In this document: piece after piece, positions 24,492 to 38,079 of the stretch
Position numbering within the stretch: position 1 is the stretch's first letter
How the letters are laid out: each line of letters starts with the position of its first letter
Source: Blasia pusilla
Taxonomy: Eukaryota > Marchantiophyta > Marchantiopsida > Blasiales
DNA: 64,000 nucleotides
Assembly: GCA_050084515.1 (NCBI GenBank)
Contig: CM114271.1
Location: 34,224,001-34,288,000 of the forward strand
Direction of reading: 5' to 3'
Translations under genes and position numbers: made by a program
Notes under the pieces: generated by a model
Told to the model about the DNA's origin: nothing
Databases searched by the model: none
What the model saw: the letters and a program-made list of their open reading frames with translations, nothing else

Positions 24492-27488
24492 ATGGATGCC
24501 CTCCTTGCTGCGTATGTTTCTGGCTCTGAGGACGAGGATGATGGCCTCCATGAAAACTGTGGTGGGAATTCCACTGAAGCTACCAAAATTTCTCTCGGGG
24601 ATGAGAAACGAAGGAAGATGATGGGAGCGGAGACAGAGGTGAACTGCATTCCTTCGGTGTCTTTCTGTCCAAAGGATCCATCTGCAGGAGATACGGTGGA
24701 GGAATCTTTTGCTCCCGGAAAAATTATGTCTGTGGAGCAGCATAGGCAACATGCCAACAGTGGCCTTTCCTGCTCAACCGGGCGTTATGTGTCCAAGAGA
24801 GAGAGGGCTGCTGCTGCTTTAGCTGAAGCTATGTCCTCGCCATCTTCTTCGGTCTCTCCATCACCTGGTTCTTTATCTCCCAATTGCTCTTTTCTGTTCC
24901 AGTTGAGATAATTGATGTTGAAATTATTATATTCATACAGACTCACTCACTATGAAGTCGCATCTATATAGATCTTCTCTTCATCATTTTTGTGAAGAAT
25001 CCTGTCAGCCGAACTGGGCGGCTCAGGAGAAGATGTGAATTTTGAATTGGTTTCAAGAATTCAGTCATATGATGGTGTGTGTGTTTGTAGATTGGAATCC
25101 TATTTGAATCCCAAGTAGAATTTGTAGTTCTGGAAGAGATTTAACTAATCATGGCCGAGTTCCTCTTGCATCTGAATCAGATTGTGGGAATTGAAAGCAT
25201 AAGGACAGGGGGCTTTCCTCATTTTAAAGAAATAAAGTGTCACCCACAAATAATGTAGATTGAAGCAAATTGTCATGACCATGACCATCAGAGGTTTAGG
25301 ACATGGTTGATCAGAGTTCAAGTCAAGACCTTTGCAAAAGCTTGGGGAGGTGGCTCCTCTCCTGCCTCAAATTTCTCAGCCAGTTGAGCTTTGCATGCTG
25401 TTGGCCTTTGTAGTCCCAAGAGTTTGTTTAAGAGAGCTGGTGCTCATGATCCTTATGTGGTAACGAATGCAGTGGGGAAGAACGTTTTGAGTGCACAACT
25501 GCCATATTACATCCAAAAGAAGCTAGAAAATATTGATCCACATGCTGTAAATTTCAACCGGCTTCCTAAATGTCTTGTGTTCAAGCTAGAAGGCCACACT
25601 AAGGGTGTCAATGCTGTGCGCTGGTCTCCAACTCACGGTAAGTGCATTTCCTTGGAGCTGTAAGAAAAGAATTGAGAATGCTGAAGATTTGGGAAATTTT
25701 TACACTTTTCATGAGAAATGGGAATTTTGGTAGCTTTTGCTTCCTGAGACTGTAGAACACCAGTTAAGTCGTGGCAAGTGACAGTAGCAGTTCTACCACC
25801 AGGTGTTACTCACAGCCTATTGGGTTTAGTGGTCAATGTGTTGAACCAGTTTGGGAAGTATTTATTAAAGACTCGTAAGTGCAGATCAAACATTGGTTGT
25901 TATTATTTCATGCCTTCTACTATTGCAAAATCATTGGAACATAAACCAGCACATGATTGTCCACCACTTCGTTATAATGGGATAAATAAGTTGACTAGAA
26001 CAATAGTAGTGGGTCAATCCGGTTGTATGATCTTGAGGAGCTTGACGGCCCCTTGTGGATGTTTTGGTTCATACTTCCCAGACCTCGGCAGGTTCTCCGT
26101 ATTGCCTCAATAGTACATCAGTCATGTGGGATTTGATTTGATTGAAATCTGAAGTTGGCTGATAAAAATGTTTCCTTCATTCCAGCCTCTTTGCTTGCAT
26201 CAGCTGGAATGGATCACCTGGCCTGTATCTGGAATGTCTGGAATGCACCAGGCCAGCAAATGGTGCAAAAGATTAGTTCTCACACTGCAGCTGTGAAAGA
26301 CATACAATGGTCCATCCATGGCACATCTGTGATTAGCTGTGGATTTGATAAGACAGCCAGGCTGATAGATGTTGAGTATGGAACAGAAATTAAGGTCTTT
26401 CCAGATGAGCAATACATGAATGTTGTCAGGTTTCACCCCCTGGAAGATGGAATTTTTCTGTCCGGAGGATCTAGGGGTGCTCTCAAATCATGGGATATTC
26501 GAGTTGGAAAGCCTGTGAAAGAGTTCTCTAAAAGCCTTGGACAGATCATGGATTTGGATTTTAGTATGGATGGGAAGCGGTTTGTTTCTACTTCAGACAT
26601 TGCAAAGCGGAATGCAAGTGACAAAGCAATTGTTGTGTGGGATTATAGTACACAAATTGCCCTCTCGAATCAGGTATTTCTGAAAGTGCTATGACCCATG
26701 CATGTGCTCTGAGTCAATTTCTGAACTTGTTCAAGAATGCCTTGCTGTATTGTTTGGTGACATGCAGTGCAAATAATTCACTATTTACCTAGAGTGGGCA
26801 GTCTCGCTGCTGTAGAGCTGGTTACATTTGATGTCCCTTAAGTGAATGTATTGTAAGCAGCTTGTGTAGGTTAAGTTTCAATTAAGGGCAGTCTAGAAAT
26901 GGGTTTCCTAGGATTACAGGAGCCAGACAATTCAATTTGTTACTCCTCACCTCTGGCAATATATTAGCCAGGTAGTAGGACTTGCTATGGCTTATGTGCA
27001 GAGTACTCTACCCAACCTCACTAAACCATACTCCAGGCATGATATGATCTAACATTAAAAAAGGTGTGCAGAAATGAGACAGGTGCTGAGAGTAACTAAT
27101 ATCTTGGATTGCTCAGGTTTATCTGGAAGCGTACACATGTCCTTGTGTACGATATCACCCCTTCGAAGATAGCTTCATTGCACAGTCAAATGCCAACTAT
27201 ATTGCAATATTTTCTGGTCAATCGCCTTTCAAGATGAATAAATATAAGCGCTTCGAGGGTCATCAAGTTTCAGCATATCGCATTCAATGTAATTTCAGCC
27301 CTGATGGAGCATTTGTTGTGACAGGATCTGCAGATGGATCTGTTTACTTTTACAGCTATGGATCTTCCAAACTCCTGAAAAAACTTGAAGCTCACCACCA
27401 AGTCTGTACAGATGTGTCCTTCCATCCTGTTTTGCCCTCTGTGATGGCTTCTTGTAGCTGGGATGGACTCATTAGCATATTTGAATAA
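24492..27488 (+). CDS. WD40-repeat protein, WDR25-like (paralogous to splicing factor PRP17/CDC40)
   Basis: Exons 24492..~24901, ~25414..25637, 26186..26673 and 27117..27488, about 497 residues. It starts MDALLAAYVSGSEDEDD; an N-terminal MxxLxxYxSxSExE pattern is typical of WDR25/PRP17-like proteins. The second exon carries the pre-propeller segment and the first WD unit, KLEGHTKGVNAVRWSP. Later units include LASAGMDHLACIWN, VISCGFDKTARL, FLSGGSRGALKSWDIR, KAIVVWDYST and VTGSADGSVYFYSY, ending CSWDGLISIFE. The phrase IALSNQ, then a segment with SNANYIAIFS and KRFEGHQ, matches the WDR25 subgroup better than CDC40. The last three exons join with consistent phases. The first intron is the weak point: the donor at 24902 (GTTGAG) fits the phase but is not a strong site. 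Exact function is not established; a spliceosome-related scaffold is inferred from the paralogue. Confidence 0.85.
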
Positions 27489-30260
27489 AGGACAAGAAAA
27501 TTCAAGGGAGTTGATTGCCTAGTGTCTACACACATCTTTTGGTTTGCATAACTTTGTATTCCTGATAATTTCGAGCTCGTACAGCCTTCAGAACAATGCA
27601 GACAAAGAAACCTACAAAATCAGGCAGGAACCCAAGAAATGAATAGACTCTCGCATAAACCATGTTCTAACTACAGCTCTCTGAGAGTGACATTCATGAA
27701 TTAAACCGGATGGATAGAAAGAGATGAGACCAAAACATCTCATCTCATCTCATCTCTTGAACCCCCTCTTGGCCTTAAGCTTGTAAACTATTTCTGCCAG
27801 ATAAATCTGCCAAGAGCAGGACTCTGAGATATGTCATTCCGGGTAATTTACAGATGAGTCATTCGGGGTAATGAAGGAGACTGTTGATAATATGTACCCA
27901 CCTGGCAATGTCTGCTTTTCCTCGACAACAATCTTACATTCAAATGTCACCAGCTGGATGGCGATGTAAGGAAGCATGCCACCCAATCTGCGACGTAATA
28001 AGAGGAATTGCTTTCTACCTTCGCAAAATTTCTTAGTTTGAGAGTATTATCTTGTACTGAATGGATGCAAAAACCAATTCGTGGTAGAGACAAGACCATG
28101 AGAAAAGTCAAAGAATCTCTTCTTTGAACGAGGCCCTTGCTGTTTGCAAGGGAGAACAACCTGATAGAGGCATGATCGTGAAACAATCATCTTTACTCCC
28201 AATTAGAAAACCAAAAATTTTGTGGTTGATATGACTCACTCTGGTGTATTGTGCCATACTAGTTGACGACTTAGAACTCTTTGGGCAATGTCTTGTGAGA
28301 GTTGTTGCACTTCTTTCCTTATACTTGTATATAATGTGCATTCACATTTTTTCTTGAGAAATAGTTTCTCCTCACTTTCATGTGATTCTCTTCTCATTCA
28401 CATCCGGAGAACAATTCACTTTTTCAATACAAGCTTTGGGAACAAGGGAGTTCACTTGGGTAAGATCATGTGTACATTTTCGCTCTTTCTGATTAGAATT
28501 GGATGGAACTCTCCACATGAAATGTAGAGGTTGTAGGATTTCACATTTCTATGACACAAAGATCCCTGTCAGAAGTGACCTCATCCATATTTGAACTTGC
28601 AGATTGTGTTTAGATATTGGGTATATGTGGGTGAGTTGCAGGTCTTTGTCCGGGTTGGCCATTGTCATTGAAGGTATTGGTGTAGGTCCAATCTTTGGAA
28701 TCACTCATATTGTCAACTCATAATTATAAACTTTCTTTTGCTAGTTATCTATGCCGCTATATACATAGCTTCAATTCCTATGGAGTACCCTCATGAAAGT
28801 TGACATTATGAGAGGTTGCAAAGATTGTACCTACATTAGCACCTTTGATGAAAATGGCTGATAATCTCTCTCGCCTATGAAGGTTGGACAAAGAGGAGAG
28901 AATTATTTACGTATTATTAATGAGTAAGAATACTTAAATCCATCTAAAATATGCATATATAGAATGATACACTCTTATGCAAAACTTGGAGTTTCGCAGC
29001 ATTTCCACCTCCATATCTAATTTCTTCCTTACTTAACGTGTGCAAGATCTGACTTGTTGTTGTCGAGGTCCTTTCACACCTTGGCGCTTACCATCGCCGC
29101 AAAAGTTTGCAAAAAATCAATTAGTCTCGTCGTCACAAGAGTGGAGGATTTCAAAGCCTTTTGCATTAGTGTTGCAAATGGCTTAGTCTATGGCACTCAT
29201 GCTAACGAGGACCCATAAAGTGATCCATCATCGTAGGTACAAGGAGGAAAGACCTTGGTGTGACCTTTCAAAGTTGGAACCTAGACTAGGTAGTTGCAAG
29301 ACTAGGAATGACAACAAAATTAAATTAAACCAGCTTCGGGACTAACACTAGGCGAAACACGCAAACGATACTGACCTTAGACGGGGAGTAGCTCTTCGCA
29401 AGGATAAGGGCAAGGCAAGCAAGGTGTGAGAACTTTGAGCTAAGATCCAAATCAAAGGCGAGAAGTAAGGAACATGTGAGTAGATAAGACGCGTGAGATG
29501 CCATAAGACTAGTTATGAAATGCAATGGATTGTAAGAGAACCACCACTCGCCGAATGGCAGGAGTTAAGACGGGTATAAGTCATGAGACACATGAAACAC
29601 GGATCCAAGCTCCAAGATGCATTTCAATAGTTAAGAGTTGCAGAATCTATAAGAACTCTCGCCCAAGCTATCTTGAGAGATAGTTAGGCAAACGTGGATG
29701 TATGGGTCGCTAACCACATTTGGGTTGAGGGCCAAAATCAATGGCCTCACGAGGATAATACAGAAAGCGTGTTTCCCGTGGAAATCTCCTGAAGTATCTA
29801 TAAGGGAGACACTCTCCCTCTCTACCCGCTCAAATCCATGAAGAAGGAGCTAATTGTAAAGCGTGTTTGGTTGTATTTTAGGTTTGAGCTAAGGGACCGT
29901 TTGGAGTATACCTTGAGGGATAAACAAACATGCTCTCGTATAGACGAGTAACTTGAGGAGATTGGTTGAGGCTTGGGGAAGAGGCTTCCGAGGGAGATGG
30001 TAAGCACTTGAAGAGACTTGATTTTATTAGCTATAGGGGGCTTCTTGACTACCTTAGAATGAGTAATCAATTACGTCTTTGAGACTCAAACCAAAAATTA
30101 TGCTTATAAAGCTTAAAGTTGGACGTGCTTCGTGCAAAAGCAAGGAGGAGTAGATGTTGAACTCAATGACGAGTGATATCCAAACCAAGGTTACTCAGAA
30201 ACAAACATGTGCACGGACATGCCCAACGAATCCTCCGTCCAGGTTTTTTCGATACCACGT
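27489..30260. other. Intergenic, no gene recognised
   Basis: The first few hundred bases are probably the 3' untranslated region of the WDR25-like gene and include a short CATCT-type pentamer run near 27738-27765. Beyond this there are only short unrecognised open frames. Minus-strand frames at 29325-29525 and 29822-30070 match nothing known. Confidence 0.45.
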
Positions 30261-30650
30261 TGGCCTGTGCGAGCTTGGGACGAGGAAATGGGTGCGGGCT
30301 TCGATTAAGGGATAAAGAAAACTGCTAAAGAAACATAACTGATGGAATACGACTCTCACACTCATACACCACCATGGAGAGCAAAATTTTGCAATGAAAG
30401 ATGTGAGTGGAGGGTGATGCTCTTTTCAATTATATAGGGTATGTATAAGCAACCCTAACCCTAACCCTAACCCTAACCCTAACCCTAATCCTAATCATAG
30501 ATATGAGTTAGACTAACTGTCATTAACTAATCATTGTTAAGATAATCACACTTAACTTATTAACTAAGATTAAGCTTTCCTACTTCGTGTGAGTCCTAAA
30601 TGTAATAGTTCGGATGTTCGATGAGCTTCACTATAACTCAGTCTTCAATA
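30261..30650 (-). mobile_element. Putative Ty1/copia LTR
   Basis: Reading on the minus strand, the end of a copia RNase H region is followed by a purine-rich tract, TTGAGGGAGAG, then TATTGAAG. This resembles a polypurine tract and the TGTTGA-type start of copia LTRs, with TG mutated to TA. A promoter with CCCTATATAATTG (rc of 30427-30439) sits 11 bp downstream of a (TTAGGG) array. At 30257 the minus strand reads TGGTATCG, resembling the initiator-tRNA primer-binding site that follows a 5' LTR. Boundaries are inferred from these marks; the second LTR was not found. Confidence 0.45.
30451..30486. repeat. Interstitial telomere-like repeat (AACCCT)6
   Basis: Six perfect AACCCT hexamers, then degenerate AATCCT and AATCAT. 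The unit equals TTAGGG on the other strand, the six-base form, not the seven-base TTTAGGG usual in plants. Confidence 0.95.
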
Positions 30651-32345
30651 CTCTCCCTCAAGCTCATATCGATATCTCTAACACCTAAATCATTTCTAAA
30701 CATCCCAAACTTATCTTTAGACAATGCATTTGTAAAGATATCAATAATTTGTTGATCTGTACCTTTTTACACAAGATCAATTTCTCCTACAAGCACTTTT
30801 CTCTAAAATGATAGTGCATCTTAACATGCTTTGTTTGAGGAGGAAACACAAGGTTGTTAGCAAACTTGAAGTTACTAATATTATTTTCCTATATTATACT
30901 AGGTCTTAAGTTACTAGCACCAATCTCAGCAAGTGATCGATGAAGCCACACCAACTTAGATGCTACATTTGATGTTCCTCTATACTTAGCCTCTTTTGAA
31001 GGTAATGCAACTGTAGGTTGCTTCTTTGTAGCCCAACCTATAACTGCGCTTCTCAAGATAAATGAATAACCAAATATGGAGAGTCTATCAGATACGTTTC
31101 CTACCCAATTAGCATCTATGAATCCATCTAATTATAGAATCGGGGAAGGTTCAAATTGAAGCCCGCATTGAGCAAAAAATTTCACATATTGCATAATTCT
31201 TCTCACAACATCAAGATGAGGGTTTCGAGATGTTTGCATAAATTTGCTCAATAGGCCAACTGCATAGCTCACGTTTGGCCTTGTTATAGTTAGATAGACT
31301 AAACTTCCGATCATGCGCGTGTACATATTAGAATCTGCAAGCAACTCTCCTTCATCCACTCTTAACTTCATACGCTTGTCCAATGGTGTAGAGATTGGCT
31401 TACAAGCCGTCATGCCATATCATGTCATACATCCTACAAGCCGTCATACAATATGCCGTGAAGAGCATATTGTCATTGTAATAACCACATTCTCTCTCCA
31501 ACTCTGATAAACTCAACACCAATTAAGGAAATACTTGAGTTCTTTCAAGTCCTTCATATTAAATTCTGCCTATAACTTTAGCTTGAGTTATTGTATTATA
31601 TCTTCAATACTCCCAAAAATCAAGAGTTCGTCAATGTACAACACAATGATAACTATATGACTTTGTCCTCTCAAGACATACATGAAGAGTTAGAATCACA
31701 TATCCTAAAGTTCTTGTACGACGTACACAATCTTTGTCATACCAAGCTCTTGGAGCTTTCTTAAGCCCGTGTAGAGATTTCTTTAACCTACATACACGGA
31801 ATAGAAACTCTTGATGCTTATATGTAGGTGGTTGAATCATGTATACCTCCTCATATAGATCTCCATTCAAGAAGGCATTCTTGACGTCCATGTGATGTAA
31901 TCTCCACATCTTACTTATTACAACTGCAACCACTATTCTTGTAGTCGCCATCTTTGCAACAAGGGTAAATTTCTCCTCATAATCAATGCCATATTGTTGT
32001 GCATAGCCATTGGCTACCAATCTAGCTTTGTATTTGTTTACTATATCATCTTGATTACGCTTGACTTTGTAAATCCATTTGCAACAAATAGTTTCCTTGC
32101 CGGAAGGTATATCTACTAGCTCCTAGGTCTATTGATGTCCTAATACAAAAACCTCTTCCTCCATAGTTTCAATCAATTTCACCTTGCTTACAACTTCTTC
32201 AAAATAACTTGACTCATGTTCTTGAAGGGTGGTTATCATACATGCATGATGTGTTGCAAGGAATCTTTCATTTATGAATCTATGAATAGGATGTGTGACT
32301 CTACTTGATGTATGAAGTTGTTGTTCACAAGTAGATGCCTATGAC
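30651..32345 (-). pseudogene. Ty1/copia pol fragment (reverse transcriptase and RNase H)
   Basis: Minus-strand frames, broken by stops and shifts, read in order: a linker ending THPIHRFINERFLATHHA; VDIPSGKETICCKWIYKVKR; RLVANGYAQQYGIDYEE; HHMDVKNAFLNGDLYEEVYM with the first catalytic Asp; RLKKSLHGLKKAPRAWYD (to about 31735); then ISTPLDKRMKL and MIGSLVYLTITRPNVSYAV (31132-31413). A degraded RNase H region follows down to about 30650. These are hallmark copia-type motifs. Gag, protease and integrase are missing. The left end, in element order, abuts the Helitron Rep remnant at about 32350, suggesting truncation or nesting. Two in-frame stops interrupt the linker, so it is inactive. Confidence 0.85.
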
Positions 32346-32359
32346 ATTTTACTCAAGCT

Positions 32360-35160
32360 TTAACTAGTGTCAACAAATGTACGTATCGTAGAAGCTTCTT
32401 CAAAGCAAGAGAACACTTTCCTATCATCCTCAAGAAGACCCAGTTGGATAGCAGCCTCCCTGAATGTTGGATATAATATCCCATGAATACTTCTCAAGCA
32501 TTCGTATGTAGTTGCTTGTCGAACAAGATGTAGGATTAATCTCAACCAATGACGTTCTCCTTCACCTACAAAGAAGTAAAATAGTTTAGCTCATCCCAAT
32601 ATAAATACATTGCTTTAGAGGATGGTAAATAAGCAAATATATATACAAAGAACTTTTGAGTATTTACCTGGATGAGGAAGGTATAAGCGGCCAATGGGAT
32701 GACCACAACCATTTATATTTTGTACCCTACAAATCCATGTCTCGTTACTCCAACGATAATATGTCGGAAAATCTGTACATAGATATTGTCGAGCATTGGA
32801 CTCAAATAGATTGGTTTCAAACCATTTGGTCAAAGTTATCTCCCTTTTTAGTTGCAAAATATCTTGAGGAGCGTCAACATCATTGAAGTACACTAATTGT
32901 TGCTCCGGAAGATGAATTGCTTATCGCACAATACTTGAAAGTTCAACATTTAGACTAAACTTGAAGAGACGCCAACATATTGCAGAAGAAGATATAAACC
33001 TGGAAAAAATAAGAAGTCCAAGTATTAGAGTATGGAGAATGAAATGAAGTTCATAAATAAAATATTAGAAGATTGCATCAATTAGAAGAATCATACCTCG
33101 CATCAAGAAATGATGTTGTCTCGTCAATAACGTCAATTGCGTTGGATGTATCCATATCCTTTGACAACTTAAGGGACACTACATCAAATCCCTTATAAAC
33201 AGATTTGTATAAGAACTTCACTTCGGAAATATTACATGTGATTTCCAAATTAATGTGACAATCGATGAGGGTGCATAACATAGGATTGTAAGGCACAACC
33301 CAACGATTATTGAATGAATGTTGGGACTTAATAATCGCCCTTCCATTCTCCAATCTACAAAAATACAATAAAGAATCATGAATACATTGTCATATTACAA
33401 ATAAGCCATTGATATTGCCTTATTATAGATAAGCCAACATAAAAGGATCCTTACCTGTGATAAATCGGATAGCCATATTCTGTCTCTATAATGATCGTCG
33501 CAAAAGCTTTAGGATAGCCTTTTGTACATTTTTTTGTTTCCTTGTCCAAACATGGGGCATTTGGATTTAATGGTCCACATGGCCCATGAACCATACAATT
33601 AGCAACCGTAGCATATAGCCTTGGATGGATAGATTGATCAGGGATTTCGGTTGAAATAATACGATCATAATTAGAAGTGGTATGTGGTTTATCCTCACGA
33701 CCTAAAATAATAAGTGCATGCACATGTGGAAAATCTATTTTTGGAATTCCACCACATTGATACATCCTACAATTCGACCCAATATCTACTTCTTGACGAT
33801 AAGTCCTAACAACTCCTTCTTTTTCTTCTAAAAAACCCGCACAACCCAATCAAGTCGGTGTGCAGCAGTTTGGCCATGTAATAAGGCGGATGTAATCTCC
33901 TCCCACTTTGGATTGCATGTCATGGTCAAAAAGTAGTCTGGCTTCCCCAAATGTCTTACAATTGCCATCGAATCTTGATATCATTGATGCATATGACGTG
34001 GCCATCCAATAAAAAAAGAAGATAATATAATGCTTCTCCCAAACCTTCGACTATCAACATCATAACAATGCATGATATCCTTTACACCTTGATATAATTC
34101 AGCCCTCAACTCCTTCAGATTTACGCAAACCTATGATAATTTTTGCATCTCTACATTGGCATAGAGGTCAACCATATATTCTTGAGTAAGTCAACCAAAC
34201 CCCTATAAGCGATTTTCATCTTGTCCTCCAATTTGTGTTTGAATTCGAAAACATGCAAATTACAAGGCCGCAACACTCTTTGTTCTTCTTTCCTCAACAA
34301 TATCACCATCACATTTTCCTCATCCATCCAATCCTCCAATATCTCCTCCCCACGAACAATATGGCCTGGTGGTTGGGATTCTCTGTAGCCTTCGATTCTC
34401 TCAAAGGATATTCCAAGATGCCAACCTGCTTCACGATAGATAAATAATAAAACAAAGTGTAATGAAATGTACACTTCATTGAGGTCAAATATACGCCTCA
34501 CTCTCCTCCGTGTAGACGCACAATTATATCACGATGGTCGACATGTTCACTTTCATACCCGGGAAAAATAGCAGCAACTCTAGAAGCAACTGGTAAGTTT
34601 TAACGCTTGGCATCAAGACCTTTCTTACTTGCCTTGAAGATGATCCGCATACTTAGATCCCTTGCTTCATATGCCATATGACGAAAGATCTTAACATATG
34701 GATTGCATTCATGTAACATGTCTTATAGACCTTTCAAAATATCTATATTAAGATCAGAAGATCTAGACATACATCTACCACGATTCTCCAGTTCATTTGC
34801 AGTATCATGATTATAGAGTTGAGAAAATTGGGGATGCCCCCCTATATCATGATGTAAGAGTCCAATTGAATGATAGATCCCGCCTTGGACCCTAAAATGT
34901 CCAATGCCACCAATTTGTTCATTGACATGCACTCTAGTAGATGCAAATTGAAGTGCATAATTGTAAGCTCGAGCATGTCTTAGAAAATGAAGACTTCTAG
35001 GACCAACACCCGAAATCAAGGACTTTAGGAATGGTAAATATTTTCCCATGGCCACAACACATGCCATAGGGTGAGTCACTAAACTTTGTACCTTTGACCA
35101 TTTCGCATTTCTAATGTAAAGCACGGCATGAGGAGCATATCTCTGTCATGGAACCCAATG
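32360..35160 (-). pseudogene. Helitron Rep/N-terminal region, decayed
   Basis: On the minus strand, frames at 35124-34723, 34501-34151, 33849-33451, 33368-33078, 32893-32615 and 32545-32360 follow the order of a Helitron transposase. A pre-Rep region has YNYALQFASTRVHV and GIYHSIG. The Rep domain has FPHVHALIILG, carrying the HxH-type metal motif of rolling-circle initiators, followed by VHGPCGPLNPNAPC and CTKGYPKAF. Then come NRWVVPYNPMLCTLIDCHIN, ARQYLCTDFPTYYRW and the pre-helicase LRSIHGILYPTFREAAIQLG. Rep nicks and joins single-stranded DNA (family knowledge). Stops and gaps separate every block, and the helicase that should follow is absent because copia sequence begins at about 32345. 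Confidence 0.85.
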
Positions 35161-35757
35161 TATGACGTCCATTGGTACGATTCAAACTCCTTTGTAATCG
35201 CAACTTCCTAACATCACTTTCTTGGAAATTTAGTCTCCTTGCAAGATTGAGGGATGTATTTAATCTTGTGATCCTATTAACAATTATACTCGTCTCGTAA
35301 CATTATGTCCCAAGATTTTTTAATCGTCGATAATCTTGAAAATTCCCCTTTTCCTAATATCATCTTGCCATTTCCTTGGAAGAATTCCCATTGCAAACTT
35401 ACCACTTACTGATACGCTCTACAACAAGTCAAGAAGGAAATTGTTAAATATCATTCTCCTAACTGCAAATGTATTCACTTGTAAAGATTAGTCTTGTAAC
35501 AAAAAAAGTAAAACTGACCTGAAAATTCATGAAGTTCATAGAACATTGGCTTAAAGTTGCTCCAGAGTGGCTTTTTGAAACTTACTTATTGAAGTAGGAA
35601 TATTTGTGTTAGGGTAGTTACCAGACTGTCATGAACCGTCAGCTCCAAACAAGCTAAAAACTCAATTAGTCTAGTCATCATCATTAGAGAAATAAAGAAG
35701 ACGTGCTAGTAACTTCCCATTGCTCGCCATTGTAGAAATCTGAAACGAACATAAATA

Positions 35758-36170
35758 CTATGATAAATGAGACAAGGTCTTGAGAACCTTAACTATGTAC
35801 AAAAAAATCTCTTGGTACCCTAATATCCTCAAGTTCATTCTACATGATATTCTAGACAACATACCATATGTAAGGTCATATGTAAAAGAACTTTTCAACA
35901 CAACAAGGCATGTGCCAACTATAGTGTTGCCTTGAGACTTATGTGTTGTTATAGCATATGACAACATGAGTGGAAAAGTGTTCTTTGTGTAAATGAACTG
36001 AGATATTCATCTATTGACTTTAACTTAAGTATTATTGCAAGCTAATTGAATGACTCTAGTTTTTACACTACCCTTGTGCAACAAGATTTCTTTTACAAAA
36101 CCTAAACAACCATTTGTTGCTCCTTTACTTACTTTAGGTTGTTAGTTAAGACTACCTTACAGCCTATTGC
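35758..36170 (-). pseudogene. Helitron PIF1-like helicase C-terminal fragment
   Basis: The minus strand reads a degenerate KGATNGCLGFVKEILLHKG stretch near 36061-36140. After about 100 bases comes YAITTHKSQGNTI, then SFTYDLTYGMLSRI and LRILGYQEI. This is the last helicase motif set (HKSQG and LSR) of PIF1-type helicases. Because the Rep remnant begins only ~600 bp further along the same strand, this is the tail of a preceding element, not part of the same protein. Confidence 0.7.
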
Positions 36171-38079
36171 TAAAAAAGGTATCTGATGGAAATCACCTTC
36201 TTCAATCCAATATTGTAAACCCTCCACACTATATGCATCAGACTCTATAGAGATAGAAATGATGTCCGCCTCGCCAAAAAATCATCTCAAACATATAGTG
36301 TTGAATATATATATATATATATATACTCCATGTGAACATTTAATTGTAGTATCATTATTTATAAAGTCTAAAGCCAGGTCATTGAAACCATGCATACTTT
36401 TTAGCATAGGTCAATGTCTTCTTAAGAGGGTAATGCGGATGGCAGAGTTGAAGACCCATCACGACATCAAAAGCAAGATGTGAAGCTAATAGTGCTCTAG
36501 GCTCCAACTCCATTCTTGTTAGGCTCACGATCGTCGTAGTGTGTAGTATCCTTCCAATCAGGTTTTTAAAATTGACTACGGAGGAGAGCAAAGATACAAA
36601 CTACGCAGGTTTACCATAATGCACAAATAAATGAACACAAAAGTCTAAAAGCTAGCTAACCTTCCAAAATGCAGACACCAAACGATGATCACGGAGAAAA
36701 CCAAAAAAAAAATTTGCAATAACAAAGCAACAGAGAAGACACTACACGAATATGCAAAAATCTATGAAAGCTAAAAGTTGTTCAGATGGCAGAGTCACAG
36801 ATTGAGTAGTGAGAAATAGTGATGAAGTTTTCCAATGAGTGTAGCCAAGTACTGAGCAAAAAAAGTGCAAAAATGCAACAACGTGCTAAGAAATCAGGAG
36901 GGAATGTTCATGCAACACGACTAGTGATTGAGAGCACCACGCAAAGAACTAAAGGTAGTATAAGAAACACAAGTAAAGTCGTAACATCGCTCGAGATAAA
37001 ACATATCAGTTTACTATGACGATATATCAACTTGAACACTAAGACACGAGGTCCGCATAGACTCGCGAATAGAGATGGAAACGCAATGATGGTGCTTCAT
37101 GGGTCTTATGGAGTTTAGAAAAGTCAGAAATAGAGCATCTGCAACCCGCCTTATGCATGGGTGTAATGAGATTGTATTTTTGCATGTTCCCCCATAGATG
37201 TCTACTACTTCGAATTCTGAGCTACAACATCACAAATACTCAAAGCTCCAAAAGTAAATGGATTGTCTAAATAGTCCCATTTACACTTTACATAAAGGTG
37301 GATGTAAGACATCAGCAATTCGAGAGGCTAACCAAGAAATACTATTAATGGTCATGGATGTGACTCAAGTGAGGATGTATGAAGCTACTCCTTCCTTCGG
37401 ATGAAAAGAGAATACATCCATAGTCTAATCAATGTAGATTCACAAAATAAGTCAAAGCATCGGACAAGAGTTTATAAGGCCACAAGGGATAAGGTGGAAC
37501 AATGTCAGGTTTGCCACAAGATTTGATGAATTCATCCTAATCTATTGAGGTGTGTGTCAGTGTTTGACTAAGTCACTTAAACAAGAAAATTTTAGAGCTT
37601 TTGAAAATGAAGATGGATTTATCTTCATTTCTATAATTGTTCATTGCAGTTCGATTGTGGGGTCCTATACCTTATTTGAACTCACATACACAGGTTTGTT
37701 CCAACCACAATCATTGTAGTGGAGCTTTGGTACTATAACATCGCCAAAGCCACAATGAACGTAGAACCTAAGTCTAGTGACCGGCCGCCAATCGAGGGCA
37801 TTGGGAAGTTTTGGTGAGAGAGCATGATATCCAAGTTGAAGTCCATCCTCACACAAGGGTTTACAGCTCATACAAGCAAGTATTAGAAGCGACCGCTCTT
37901 ACCTCTTACCTTTGCCATCTCTTACCTCTACCTTGATGGGATAATGCAAAGGCAGAGTTGAAGACGTTAACGTTGCTGCCTATGTTGACAGTTACTAGAA
38001 ATGCATCTCCAAGCTATTACACAAACAAAGGAATCAATGAGTTAAGTGACGTGAAGCTAGGCTACATGTGTTTCATGCC
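36171..38079. other. Intergenic/transposon-derived, no gene recognised
   Basis: Contains an AT dinucleotide run at about 36306-36324 and short open frames without family resemblance. Plus-strand text near 37440-37530 (CQVCHKI-like) hints at integrase-type remains, but too weakly to call. Confidence 0.4.
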
